The position numbers were made by a program, and so were the translations under genes. The notes beneath the pieces are model-generated. The model was given only the letters and a program-made list of their open reading frames with translations. It was not told where the DNA came from and made no database searches. From contig NW_019776035.1 in NCBI RefSeq assembly GCF_001039355.2, positions 8,701-72,700 on the forward strand: a stretch of DNA of 64,000 nucleotides, given 5' to 3'. Positions 1 through 11,629 of the stretch are shown piece after piece. Each line of letters opens with the position of its first letter. Position 1 is the stretch's first letter. This DNA comes from Lingula anatina (taxonomy: Eukaryota; Brachiopoda; Lingulata; Lingulida; Lingulidae).

Positions 1-181
1 CGCCTATGAAATTTCTGCCCAGTTCATTGTCACATGGATGATATATTAGACCATACAATGGAAAATTACAAGTTAAGTTCTGGCTCCAATCAAAATATTT
101 GTACCCAGAGCAGAAACCGAAATTTGTGATTTAAAAAAATTACTTCAAAATATAGCCCTGTGTATTATGTAATTGTTTCAG

Positions 182-479
182 GTGAAGTGGTACGATATAT
201 ATATCTACACTCCAATTGAACGTTTCACGTCCCCAGTGGTGTCGCGAATTCCTCGTTACATTACATTCGGAGAGCACCAGTATGTGGTGTTTAGTGCCAA
301 CATAGTATCCTGGGTGAGAACTCTACTGGTAGTACCAATTGCTATTTATTTGAAGTAAGTACATGATGTATATTTAAAGTATTAATTAAAAATTTTTTTT
401 ATATAATTTATGTGCAGTTATGTTTATTTTTATGCATTTATTATTTTTTAATTTATGATTATTTGTTTATAAACATTAA

Positions 480-527
<48 letters not shown>

Positions 528-3500
528 GGTGGTGGTGGTGTTATTGTTGTTGTAATATTTATTAATTTTCTTTTTGACAATTCTGTTTGTTCTGTCAGAT
601 TTCTTTTGCCAGATTTATTTTAGTGGTTTTCATTATCTCATTGTCATATGTCTTGTAGTAGTTAACAATTTTAAACATCATCTCTATAAAGTGTGCTTCT
701 TTCAGTTTGCCTTTGTTCGATAACAGTTAGCCCTTTTTTAAAGACCTAATTTTAACATTAAAACATTTTCACCACTGCCTGCCTAGTATCAATGACAGCT
801 TGATGTTATTATATCACCAGCTGGGGATATTTATATAATTATAATATAAATATATGATAATAATATAAATATTATGAGTACATGTTGTTTTAATTCCCTT
901 TCCTGTTATGACAGCTAACTAAAGATTTAAAAATGAAATTGCTGAAGTAAAAAAGTAAGCAATTATTTTATTGATTAACCAAAATAAATTAGTGTTTGTA
1001 ACTGGTAGTGATAACTTATTGTGTAAAGTATGTGATAACATGAACCTAGCATCCACTTTTCTTTTACTTCATCTTGAGATGTGACCTTTTCTTCCATTTG
1101 AACTAATTTTATGGTATGTCTTAAATCCATTTAAACTTGCCTATTATTTTGTTTTTTTTCTCATTTGTTCATTATTAAATTATCCTAAATGGCTATTTAT
1201 TTTATTTTTCCTTGCTGTTGTTACGAAATCTTTTTCAGCTACGGTATTTTGGTTGACTTAATTTTCATGTTAAATAACAATTACTTGAAGAACCCAGATT
1301 TTCTTTCACTTCTGATTTTAGGTGTGGTCATTTTTCAACATGCTTCTGGCTGGTCATTTTGCATGACTATCTTGACCATGTGGATGGTATAGTAGCCAGG
1401 GTTCAGCGAGAGCACTATGGTCCTGTTGACGACCCAATTTTGGGTGGTTTCATGGATGCATTCTGTGATAAGGTACTGTAACAGAGGCATCTCTTTTTGC
1501 TCTAAGAATATGTGTATCATAAACTCAAGAGTTTCTGAACAATTATAAATTAAATATAAAATATTTTGTGCGCCATCCTCTAGTGTGTCAGTGTTTTCAA
1601 AGCAGGTTAATCTCTGAAATTAAGTTACATTGTGTTTTAATGTACCATTATAAGTTACTGTACATTGTCATTTTGTGTTTGCTGGAATACTTTCAAATTG
1701 CTTTCTGCCTGGGAATGCATTTCTTTTTATCAAATCCTCAAATTTATTCATTGTTCAATCCAGCCATGAAAAGTCAAAATTATCACGTTTAATTCATGTC
1801 GCAAGCTTTGATTCTTTATCACACAAACTTCAACTATTACTGTATTATATCATCACCTTATTTAAGGTGTTTCATGTTTTACTGACATCAGTGCCAAAGG
1901 AAAACATGTTATTCATAATTAAGTACAGTAACTGATACAGAAATAAATAGTATCAGAAATAAAATTGTTTTACTCATGATGACATCTAATAATTGCATTA
2001 TGAAAGATAATTCATAGTATTGCAATTGCAAAGCACAATTTTCAGCTGTTAAACATTGAATGGCAGCTGGCAAAGAGATGGGCACAGTTTAAACCTTGAT
2101 AAATTAACAATTAAGTGATTAAATGATGATTACGAACAAAGAATGAATAAATGACATTTGACAGCACTGTGTAATATAATGTAATTACAGAAGTGTTTTC
2201 TGTTTGATGCTGCAAATATTTCAGGATTGCCCAAAACATGGCATATGACCAAGGATGGAAATTCAAACTTCACCTCAGTCCAAAAGTTGCAGTCACATTT
2301 AGGTAGTCAGGCAGTCGCAGTCATGCTATGCCGTTGGATATCTGAGATGTGATAGTCACTTTTATTACATGTGGTGAATTAATCACTCTTTCTTTGTTTT
2401 CTTTTACATGTAGTCTATACGCCAAGCTCATATATATTGCCTGCATGTTCGGTACAATTTAGGATAATTATGGCAAATTTGATGATGTTTTACTGAAAAA
2501 ATATTCATTGTTTAGATCTATAATTTTTTGACAGCCTGATGAAGGTTTTGTCTAGTTTTTACCAAGACTTGCTCCCAACTGTCAGTGATTTTTGCTGATT
2601 ACTAACAAGTTAAACAATGTCTACATGAAAAGTAGAAATCTACAAAAGGACTGTCAAGAAAGTACTTTCTCAACAGTGAATATTTTCATCTGTATAACTA
2701 GCTACAGAACCAATGAAATTATTTTCTCATATGTTGATGAAACAGAGCAAACTTTTGAAGATTAAAAATTGCATACAATCATGTTATTACCCCAGTCACC
2801 ATTTGTCAGAAGGCGCGTTTACTCCATGCCGTACTTGAACTGGTAATAGTCCAAGTGATGTCTCCAGATAAGACTATTGGTTAACAAAGAATTTGCATTT
2901 AGATTTCTAGGACTCGGAAGTGGTTCTCAAATATGATCATTTGTTGGGACGCCAGTTTGACCAAGTGCTATTTAAGTTGGACCTTGTCTGAACATACAGT
3001 CAGAAGGAAACTTGACTGGATTGTCTTTGATTTTTGGAATTGTTATATATTTTCTCTCTGTATATAAACATAACGTTTTTCCATGCAGATGTTTTCCAAA
3101 GTAATATAATAACAATTAGATTGTTTGCAATGATAAATGTTATGAGAAAAAATACTGTAAGGATTTCTGAATTGCTTTTAAACCTTTTGCAGTTACTCTT
3201 CAACAGTGTTCTTTTTAATTCTACAATAATTGAAAAAGGATTAATGAACATCGTAGTAAAAGGATATACATGCACACATCATGTTATCGCAAAACATGTT
3301 TGCAACAAATGTACACACAAATTCTGCCCAAAAATAGTTGTTGAATTTTGGAGTTACTTACTACATGGCTGAAAGGATGTTCACTTTGTCTCTGCCATTG
3401 CAAATTATGGAGAGAGCCTCTGAAACAAACTTTAAAAGGAATTAAAGGCAAGATATATTAATGAAAACGTAATAGCTCGTGCATACTTTGATAGTACATT

Positions 3501-6500
3501 ATTTTGGTAAAAACTTATAATCATGTTAGCACAGAACAAAACAAGACCATACATTTAGAACAAATTATTACTGCAGTTTGGCAGATTAAGAAACAGATGA
3601 CTTAACTATTCATACCAGCTAATACCATGTTAATTTCTCCTGTCATAGTTAATTTATAGTGATTAGTATATTTCTGTGTCTGGACATCAATCTTCTCCTC
3701 ATATTGTGTAATTCAAGGGTCCAAATTCTTAGGTCTGTTCAATATTAATTGTTCTGATGATCAAAATTGGAACTATGGCAGTCTTTTTTTTTTTTTCTTT
3801 TTTTTGTACATGCTAGCTGCATGGAAGCAAAATGGTTTCTATAGTTCTTGATAATGTAAGTGGGCATTTATTAATACATTACATGTAGGTATTTGGGGTA
3901 GGTGTAAGAGAAAGGAGTGTAGAGGAAGGGCAAGTAATTTACCAAGTTAAAAGGTTTAAACTGTGAGTATAATTGATTATAATGGACTGCTGCTCCAGTT
4001 TAAGACAAACACTGCCCTATGTTATATAATTTGATGGAGTACCTGCCTTCCTGAAGGAAATTTCCTTCACACAAAGATGATTTAATGACGTTCCAGTATA
4101 GATTTTCGTTGTCTAAATTAATTGACTTAATTGCCATGTATAAGTGATGTTTGCAGTCACGTACTTAATTTGTTGTTTGTTCAAAATACATTTATTACAT
4201 TAAAATATAAATTGGTCATAATGAAATTGTTGTACTCATAATTAATGTATGCAGTAATACACACCTGTATATTTCTACCAGTAGATTATGGCTATATATA
4301 TTCATGTACGTAGTATATTATACTACCAGTAGTATGTCCCAAAATGCTACCCTGATACACAATGAATCATCAGTTGAAAAAAACATACCTGTATTTATTT
4401 GAAGTTCTTGTTACATATCTGGATTTTTCCAGCACCATACATAAATGTGCAGTTACGTTTCAGGTAAATGAGCTTTAAAAAGAAAACTGAATTTCACACC
4501 CACGATTCTCTGAAAATTTGCAAGTTAAATGAAATTAAGGTTATTGACACATTAAAAATTGGGCTTCTGTAAGCAGTATGTTTTGCTTTGTGTTAATTTA
4601 TATACATGTAAATGCAATACCACTATATGCAAAGATAACATAATATTATACAGTACATACTAGTATTACAATATACCAGGTTTGTAACCTTTTTATAATT
4701 ATGATACTTTGATTAATCAAAATGAGAAACAGAGAACAGACCAAACCTGTTTTCAAGGCAATGTTGGATAAACTAAAAAAAAAAAATTAAAAATATTATT
4801 TGAGGGGACAGATGGTGACTTTGGTAAATATTCTATAAAAGTTGACAATATGTTTTACAAAGTTAATAGCATGCACACTTGTATACATGTTTTGCCCATA
4901 ATAAAGCATTATAATATTATATGACTTTTGGCTGGGCTGTCGCAGCTTTTCAATAATCTGCTAAATTTAATTTAATTACAAGTATGTGATTACCTAATTT
5001 TACTAATTTACTTATGTTCTTATGAAATAACTTCAGTTAAAATAAATAAATGAAGTATATGCCAGAGGTACTCCATACTACTACTTTGTGATTATTTTAA
5101 TGAAGATTTTTTCACTTTCAGATTGTCAATGTATTTGCACTGTGGACTATCCTACTGGTGTCGGACTTCAGCCTGCTGACCCCTGCCCAGTGTTGGGTTC
5201 TTTTCTTGTCCTGTGCAGTCATCATAGTCTATGAATTCACACTAGGTGTAGTCAGAGTTCAGGACTACTTCCATGCCCACTATGCCAGGTAAATGATGTT
5301 CATTATACCTAACCTCTGAACTCACCGTGACCTACGCTCCATACTTGTAGAGTCTGTTCACAATGCATGAATATAGTCGGGGCACTTTTCACATCAGGGA
5401 CAGCTCCGTGTGAAAAAGGTTCACTATACCAAGGTTTCACTATTCTGAAAAATCTTTCTGTAAAATCAGTTGTTCGCTATGACGAGGGTTGGCTATTCCG
5501 AAAAATAAGATTGCCATAGCTGCTCTTCACCAACTGCATTATTTGTTGCATAATCATGATGAGCACCGACCTTGTTAGGAGTAACATTTTTTTTTTAATT
5601 CTCTTTTTGTATGTTTAACATATTACTTAATTTACCAATATGTGGGACAATTATAAATTATTTTACATTAAAAATAAAGTGTATTTTCTTCAAAGTCTTT
5701 GTGCTCTATATATAGGTGTGTTTCGGATTCAACCTTCATAATAGCAGACCTTCATCGTAGCAAACCTTAATCGTAGTGGACCTTCAGCATAACGAACCTT
5801 CATCATAGCGGAAGTTACGCGCAGCGAACCTGCTTGGAAGTGATTCATGCAGTTGTTATGCACATGTACATCATCAGCTAAATTAGCTAAATTTACACTC
5901 ACTGATGTATTTTTGATGTGACAGCATAATCTCACAACATGACTGTTTATTTCCAAATAATCAAAGTTCTGGTGTCAAATGCCTTTAAATTCAGATATTA
6001 ATGTTACATGCTCAGGTATACAATATCTCACTATTAGAGTTGCCCTTATCATACTAAGTGTAGTTACCAGTTGCCTGAATCATCCTTCTATCAAATGTTA
6101 ATTCACAAATATATTATATTATATTATATCTCTTTTATCCTTGCTGCTGTAAAATGTAGGTTGAACAAAAAATTCAAGAAGCAGCAGCCGTTTGCTACTG
6201 CGGCAGTAATGGAGGGCAAACTGAAGGAGAAGCTCGAATCCCTCGGCATCGCTTTCCTGGCTCTGGCGCAGGGAGCACATGGAGTGCTGAACTGTTGGTG
6301 TAAGCTGGATTCTGTTGTTATCGTCAGATATATATGATCTGGAATAAACTAGTGTGCATTATCATTTACTAGTACTTTGAAAAAATAAATAAGCTACAGT
6401 GACTTTTAATTGATTGATATTCGATGTTTTATGTTCTTTCGGTCCTAATTAACTGAAGCCATGAGCAAATTGTGATTATAACTTTACACTGTTCCCTACT

Positions 6501-9500
6501 GGGCTGCTAATAAATATGTAGTCAATGTGGCTCATTGGTTGTAAAAACTGTATGTGGCAAAACACAAAATATTCATTAGTAGGTTTTGGAATGTAGGTGT
6601 AAGACAGGGGAAAATGTTAGTTATGCTCATAAAAGTCTGTGATAGTTAGGGAGCCCTTATACTAATAAAATTTAAAAAATACGCAAAAATTGCAAAGGGT
6701 TTGCAACATTAATTCTCTTTGAGATAATTTTAATCTATTGGCCCATTCAGAACAAGTTGATCTGCAGACTAACTAAGATCTGCAGATCAAATGTGGCTGA
6801 TCCACTTGAAAGCTTGCCACATAATCCCCTAATAGACACTGAATAGATTCTGCAACCTTGAAGTGGGTTAGCCATATTTGATCCCAGGATCTGTTAGTCC
6901 ACGGATCAACTTCGGTTGTTAATGCGGCCTATGCCTACTTAAAAAAAAAACAGTTATTTTCTCCATGCAGCTGGAGTTGCCGGAGTGGTCTGCCTCATAC
7001 TTAGCATTCGTCTGGCACATGCCAGTTTGAGCAGAAAGTTAGAGGCTCGCACAAAGGAAACCAAAGGGAACAAGTCACACCACAAAATTAATGCCAGTTT
7101 AGCTGCAATTGATCTTCATGAGAAAGAGGGATGCTCCCACCGACCCCTGTATAACGATGATGGGTCTAAGAAAGTTTATCACAGAAAGGTGAGGGTAATA
7201 ATTGATAGTATTTTTGCAACTCATTCTATGATTTTATCATTTTACGATATGAACACATTCTGTTTTTCTGTAGTAATTTGTAAAAAAAAAATTGAAGCCA
7301 AGCTGTCTTTGTTTTTTAATTTTGCATATTATAAATCGTATATATATATATATATTTCTCACCCATTTTAAGTATAATCTTCTGTAATAGAAGCATTAAA
7401 CCAATTCATTTAAAAAATCCATTATCATGAAAATACATTTAACAGATCTGATTCTCTCAGTGAAATGTTTGAAATTTCCATTTTAGAAACGTCCAGACGG
7501 AAAGCACAAAAAGATTGAGGAAAGTGAAGATGTTTTCAGAGGTAAAGATCAGGAAGGGGCCACAGAAAACTTCTCACAACTGACTTACAGCCCAGGCAAT
7601 ACAGGGGTGTCCACCTTTGAGTCAGAGACAGACACTGAGGCTGACACCAGGAAGTTCAACAGGTGGAAGACCGGAACCAAAATGGAGGACCAAAGGTCAG
7701 TCAGCGCACAAGTTAAACCAGAGGATTTCATTAATGATGAGTCAGGTGAGAAACAATGAGTCAGTTGAGAAATGGTGTGAAATCTTAAGGTATAGTGAAG
7801 TCATTTTGGTGAATTTAATATATAGAAATTTTTTAATGGAAGGAAATTATACTCTGTCAAATTCAAACTTTCGAATCATGTTTGTGGTTAAAAAAGAAGA
7901 AACTAGATTTTTTGATGCTTATTAATTTAAAAGCAGGATTAGCAAAATAAATATTAAAAACACTGTAACAGTTGTTAAAATGTATGTTGTAAATGGACAT
8001 TAATGTGAAAGTCCAGATTTATCAAAGGGGGAATCAAAATTACCTAAAATTAATTCATTCTTTTTTTTTTTCAATTTTATCACTATGTATAATAATTTTT
8101 TATCTTTAATATTCTTAGGCAATTCCACCACAAGTAATGACTCAGCATTTGTTAAAGATGAGAAGGAATCTGATAAGTCAAGTGGAAGTGGGAGCAGTGG
8201 AAAGAAAGGGTCTGTCTATTTATATTGATGTGTTATGTTCATTATTTTGCTTTGCTGAACACATGGTAACATAATACAGTACATTTGTCAGTTTTACCAT
8301 CTCCATAATGTGGTTGGGAGGGAATTGAGATTTTAATTTTTTTTTTATTGTTCACTTTCATAATAATTTAGGAAGTTAGTGAAATTGGGGTGTCTATTTG
8401 TCTGTCTGTATTCCATCTGTTAGAAAACATTTGGCTGTCTTCTCCAATACTATTCTGTTCAACAAACCTTTCCATTCATGAAAGTTTAAACGTGTAGTAG
8501 TGTAACAGAATAATTTATTTCCCAATTGTGCAAATACTTCAGTATTCTTTTATCCAAAGTCTGAGATGAAAATACCTTTCCAAGTACAGGTAAATACATC
8601 TTTTTACAACAGACACTTTGTTGGGAACATAATTATAATATTGATTTATTCATTTGAATAGAAAAAAAATCATTTAAACAAGGCAGAAATTAAATGTAAC
8701 TATCATTTGATGAAAGACAAATTACTTAATATAATATTAAGTAATTATAACCTTAAGGTTGAGTATCATAAAATGATGTCCTTGATAAAACTACCCTCTG
8801 TATTTTCCTTCAGTTGTAGCAATGCTGAGGGAGAGACATGATCATTTTCGTGATTGTTCAAGTCATTTTTGTTTTATGTTGCTGTGTTTTACGCATCTAC
8901 ACAAAAGCTGCAAATTGTTTAAATGAGTCAGAATGATACATGTAGATTGATACTATTTCTTTTTACAACTCAAAGATTAGATATAATTTTAAAAATATAA
9001 AATGCTTTTTTGATAGGGTGTCTGCCTCTTCTCTTAGACTTATATATTTTTGAAAAAAAAATGGTTAAAAAAGTGTTAGTTTGTGCCTGATGGGCTGTAG
9101 TAGATGCTATTGAGTAGATTCATTTTTTTTAATTGATCTCATCTTGAACTGGTGTCCTCTGTTGTTCAATACTTGCAGTTACATGTACCATGGTATAAAA
9201 GTAAGGCTCAGATGTGCTCATCAGTGCAAACTCCATAGGTATATTTATCATATATGCAAGCATATGCATCTTTCACCAAATCCAATTTAGCAATGTGTTA
9301 TTGAAATATTAGAAAAATGAAAATGGTTTAAAATTTTTATCAATTAAGTCAATGATTTGGTAATGCATTGATGGAAATAACACCTTAATGAATATAGAGA
9401 TTTCTGTTGTAAATATACTAGTAAAGTTGACATAGACAAAATTGAGAAATTTTGATGAAAATCAAAATAATTTGATCCTTTCTAGAAATAATTGCTTTAT

Positions 9501-11523
9501 GAATTTAAAAGCAAGCACTGCATGCAGGGAAATAATTTCTATCCCACCTATAAATATCTGAATTAGATTCAGTGGCTCACAGTAGTCAGTTTCCTTCTCC
9601 AACCATTAGCTCAGACATTAAAATATTTACCTTAATCATGGTAGTTAATACAGATCATCATAGATAGCCCAGAGGCTAGCAAATTTAATTTGTGTTTGTA
9701 ATCAAGCAAGATTTTGGAGAGTGAGATCAGAAAAAGTGACAAACAGACTAGTAACTGAGAGTTGGCAAATTAACATGTATGAGTTAACAGTATTTATCCA
9801 CAAATATTTTCCTGGTCATTTTTCTCTTGATTTACAGTCTATAAATTGCACAAAAGTTCAGCCTTGCCTTGTTTTGCCTATTACTTAATTTGTATTGCTT
9901 TGAAGTTTTTAGTCAACATTTCCAGAGCATGCATAGAATTTTACCCTATCCTTGGAAATTTTACCCACATCACAGGGATATAACATTCTCTGGAATGAAC
10001 TGCCACTGCACGTGTGATCAGCTACTGTTTTAAAGAATGTTGACATTTTTAAATCAAATCTAAATTTTTTTAAACAATATTATAATGATTATCAATTTTT
10101 TAGACTTTCATTATTCATTGGACATGTTTAATCTTTGATTTCTGCTACGACTAAAGAATTTTTAAACATTTTAATAATAATCTAAGTTTGGGTCTTCATC
10201 TACACAAGTCATTTTTCCTTATAACTGATATTTGCAGATGGCATGCTATTATATAGTTGTACAAGCACTGAGAAAAGTATATGGAAAGTGGTTTGAAAGA
10301 ACTTATAATTATTTTTCTTCCACTTCAGAAAATACTCAACAGGGTCTGACACGGAGGAGGATGAGAAGGCCCTCTACCGCATCCGGCGTCGCTCCCTGCC
10401 AAACATAGATATAGATGGCAGGGTGGACAAGGTGTACTCCATTGGTTGTTTTGATCTGTTCCATAGGGGGCATGTGGCAATACTGCAGAAGATGAGAAAT
10501 ATGGGTAAACAGGTGAGGCACTATATGGTAAATGACTGGGTCCTTTCCATGGAGAAAATTGTAAATTTAACAGCTACCTAAGCAATTTTTTGTGTCATAA
10601 ATTCTTATAATTAGAACTTTTCTATTGAAATTAGTGGTAGTAACAAAACTGAAAAGCAGTAACATGTAGGTTACCCAACAGTTAATATCAATACAGAAAA
10701 AAAGCACCAATAATTTCTATATACATGTACTTAGGGTAAAATATAGTTTTTAAATATTGATTTCAAAATTTTGTACCTCAAAGATTCCTTAGTAAGAATT
10801 AAAATTAAAAATTAATAAAGTTTCTAAAAACAAGTAACTTCAGCTTAAAAGATGTTATATATTTTTACTAGGTTATAGTTGGTGTTCACGACAGCCGCAG
10901 CTACTATAAACTGAAGAACAAAGTCCCCATTGACCCAATAGAAAAGCGCATGTTGAATGTAAAGCAGTATGCAGATGTGGTATGAGAAAGAAATTCAGTG
11001 CTTTCTAATTGCTGTGTTACATGTAGTCCTGACAAGTGTTTTTGGTACATTGTACAAGCAACTGTGCAATCTCTTTGAAGTTCTTTTAATACAGATAAAT
11101 GTCATGTTTATGCAATATTTAACTTAGCACCAATCATAATTTACAAAATTTCTTAAAGGTAACCAAAATGCTTCAGCACTGATTAATTGGTGTTCTTTTC
11201 CTGAATTAATCCTAAAAAAAAAGAGACCTCAACTGTACATTTCTTGATGAAGTCACAAATACACATTTCAGGTCTACTGCATTACCAGCACAGATCCCTC
11301 CAACTTCATCTCGTGTATTGTGCACCTGTGTGAGGGGGAGACCGCCCTCTACATCCGCGGGGATGACATGCAAAACTTCCCCTCCCGCCACGTGGTGGAG
11401 GCCCTGATGCCAATACGCTTCCTGCCCTATACGCAAGGTGTGAGCAGTACCAAGATCCGTAAAGAACTGTTTGCCAGGATCAGGAGAGATAGCAATGAGT
11501 GGCTGAGTGACGGAGCAGTCTGA
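182..11523 (+). CDS. CPES-like CDP-alcohol phosphotransferase fused to an ethanolamine-phosphate-type cytidylyltransferase (5' partial)
   Basis: Exons: 182-354, 1322-1472, 5122-5288, 6160-6299, 6971-7188, 7487-7745, 8119-8209, 10329-10512, 10872-10979, 11272-11523. All phases join and give 580 residues to the TGA; the first exon opens after an acceptor, so the N-terminus is off the window. Residues 76-107 carry the CDP-alcohol phosphotransferase signature D-x2-D-G-x2-A-R-x14-G-x3-D-x3-D. The long x14 spacer fits the form described for invertebrate ceramide phosphoethanolamine synthase and not choline/ethanolamine phosphotransferases. Several hydrophobic segments follow up to about residue 240. 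A charged, Ser/Glu-rich linker (about 245-430) leads to a nucleotidyltransferase domain: GCFDLFHRGH at 439-448, VIVGVHDSRSYYK, and a GVSSTKIRK motif near 553. This second domain resembles phosphoethanolamine cytidylyltransferase. Inferred role: make CDP-ethanolamine (or CMP-aminoethylphosphonate) and transfer the head group to ceramide in the secretory pathway. The donor of exon 8119-8209 (gtctgt) is weak. Confidence 0.85.
481..540. repeat. (ATT)n/(GGT)n microsatellite in an intron
   Basis: About 47 bp of ATT repeats run directly into four to five GGT units. It lies in the intron after the first visible exon of the CPES-like gene. Confidence 0.9.
1473..5121 (+). other. Large AT-rich intron of the CPES-like gene
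   Basis: This is a 3.6-kb intron with donor gtactg and acceptor ttcactttcag. I see no second gene, RNA or clear transposon in it. Short open frames here (for example 3034-3372) are AT-rich and have no recognisable domain. Confidence 0.7.
5395..5830. mobile_element. Foldback-like element with 16-bp subterminal repeats
   Basis: The left part (about 5425-5505) carries units such as GTTCGCTATGACGAGG and GTTGGCTATTCCGAAAA. The right part (5733-5828) carries the same kind of unit on the opposite strand, CCTTCATCATAGCGGA. Opposed arrays of one degenerate 16-mer around an AT-rich core suggest a foldback or MITE-type element in the intron 5289-6159. The exact ends are uncertain. Confidence 0.5.
5733..5828. 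repeat. 16-bp minisatellite, six units
   Basis: Six consecutive degenerate 16-mers are present: CCTTCATAATAGCAGA, CCTTCATCGTAGCAAA, CCTTAATCGTAGTGGA, CCTTCAGCATAACGAA, CCTTCATCATAGCGGA and AGTTACGCGCAGCGAA. The region is locally CpG-richer than the surrounding intron. Confidence 0.8.
6740..6929. mobile_element. MITE-like inverted repeat, about 190 bp
   Basis: Two imperfect inverted arms of about 70 bp begin GGCCCATTC on the left and end GAATGCGGCC-like on the right. Inner blocks correspond in register: GTTGATCTGCAGACTAAC against GTTGATCCGTGGACTAAC, and GATCAAATGTGGCT against GATCAAATATGGCT. A short non-paired core lies between them. There is no coding capacity. It sits in the intron 6300-6970 of the CPES-like gene. 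Confidence 0.65.
8210..10328 (+). other. AT-rich intron of the CPES-like gene
   Basis: This 2.1-kb intron separates the linker from the cytidylyltransferase exons. Nothing beyond AT-rich sequence was recognised. Its donor (AAAGG/gtctgt) is a poor match to consensus, although the phase and the acceptor (cacttcag) fit. Confidence 0.55.
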
Positions 11524-11623
11524 ATGAAAGTCGCTGACATTATTAGGTGACGATACAGGTGTCCTTTGAGTGAAAATGATTATTATATCACATGTATATA
11601 AATATATACCAGTATACAAGTAT

Positions 11624-11629
11624 AATAAA
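11624..11629 (+). terminator. Candidate polyadenylation signal of the CPES-like gene
   Basis: AATAAA lies 101 bp after the stop codon. Another candidate lies near 12197. Which one is used cannot be told from sequence. Confidence 0.45.

Noticed and set aside
3034-3372. 112-residue open frame in the CPES-like gene intron
   Set aside because: AT-driven composition, overlaps an opposite-strand frame, no domain and no splice logic.
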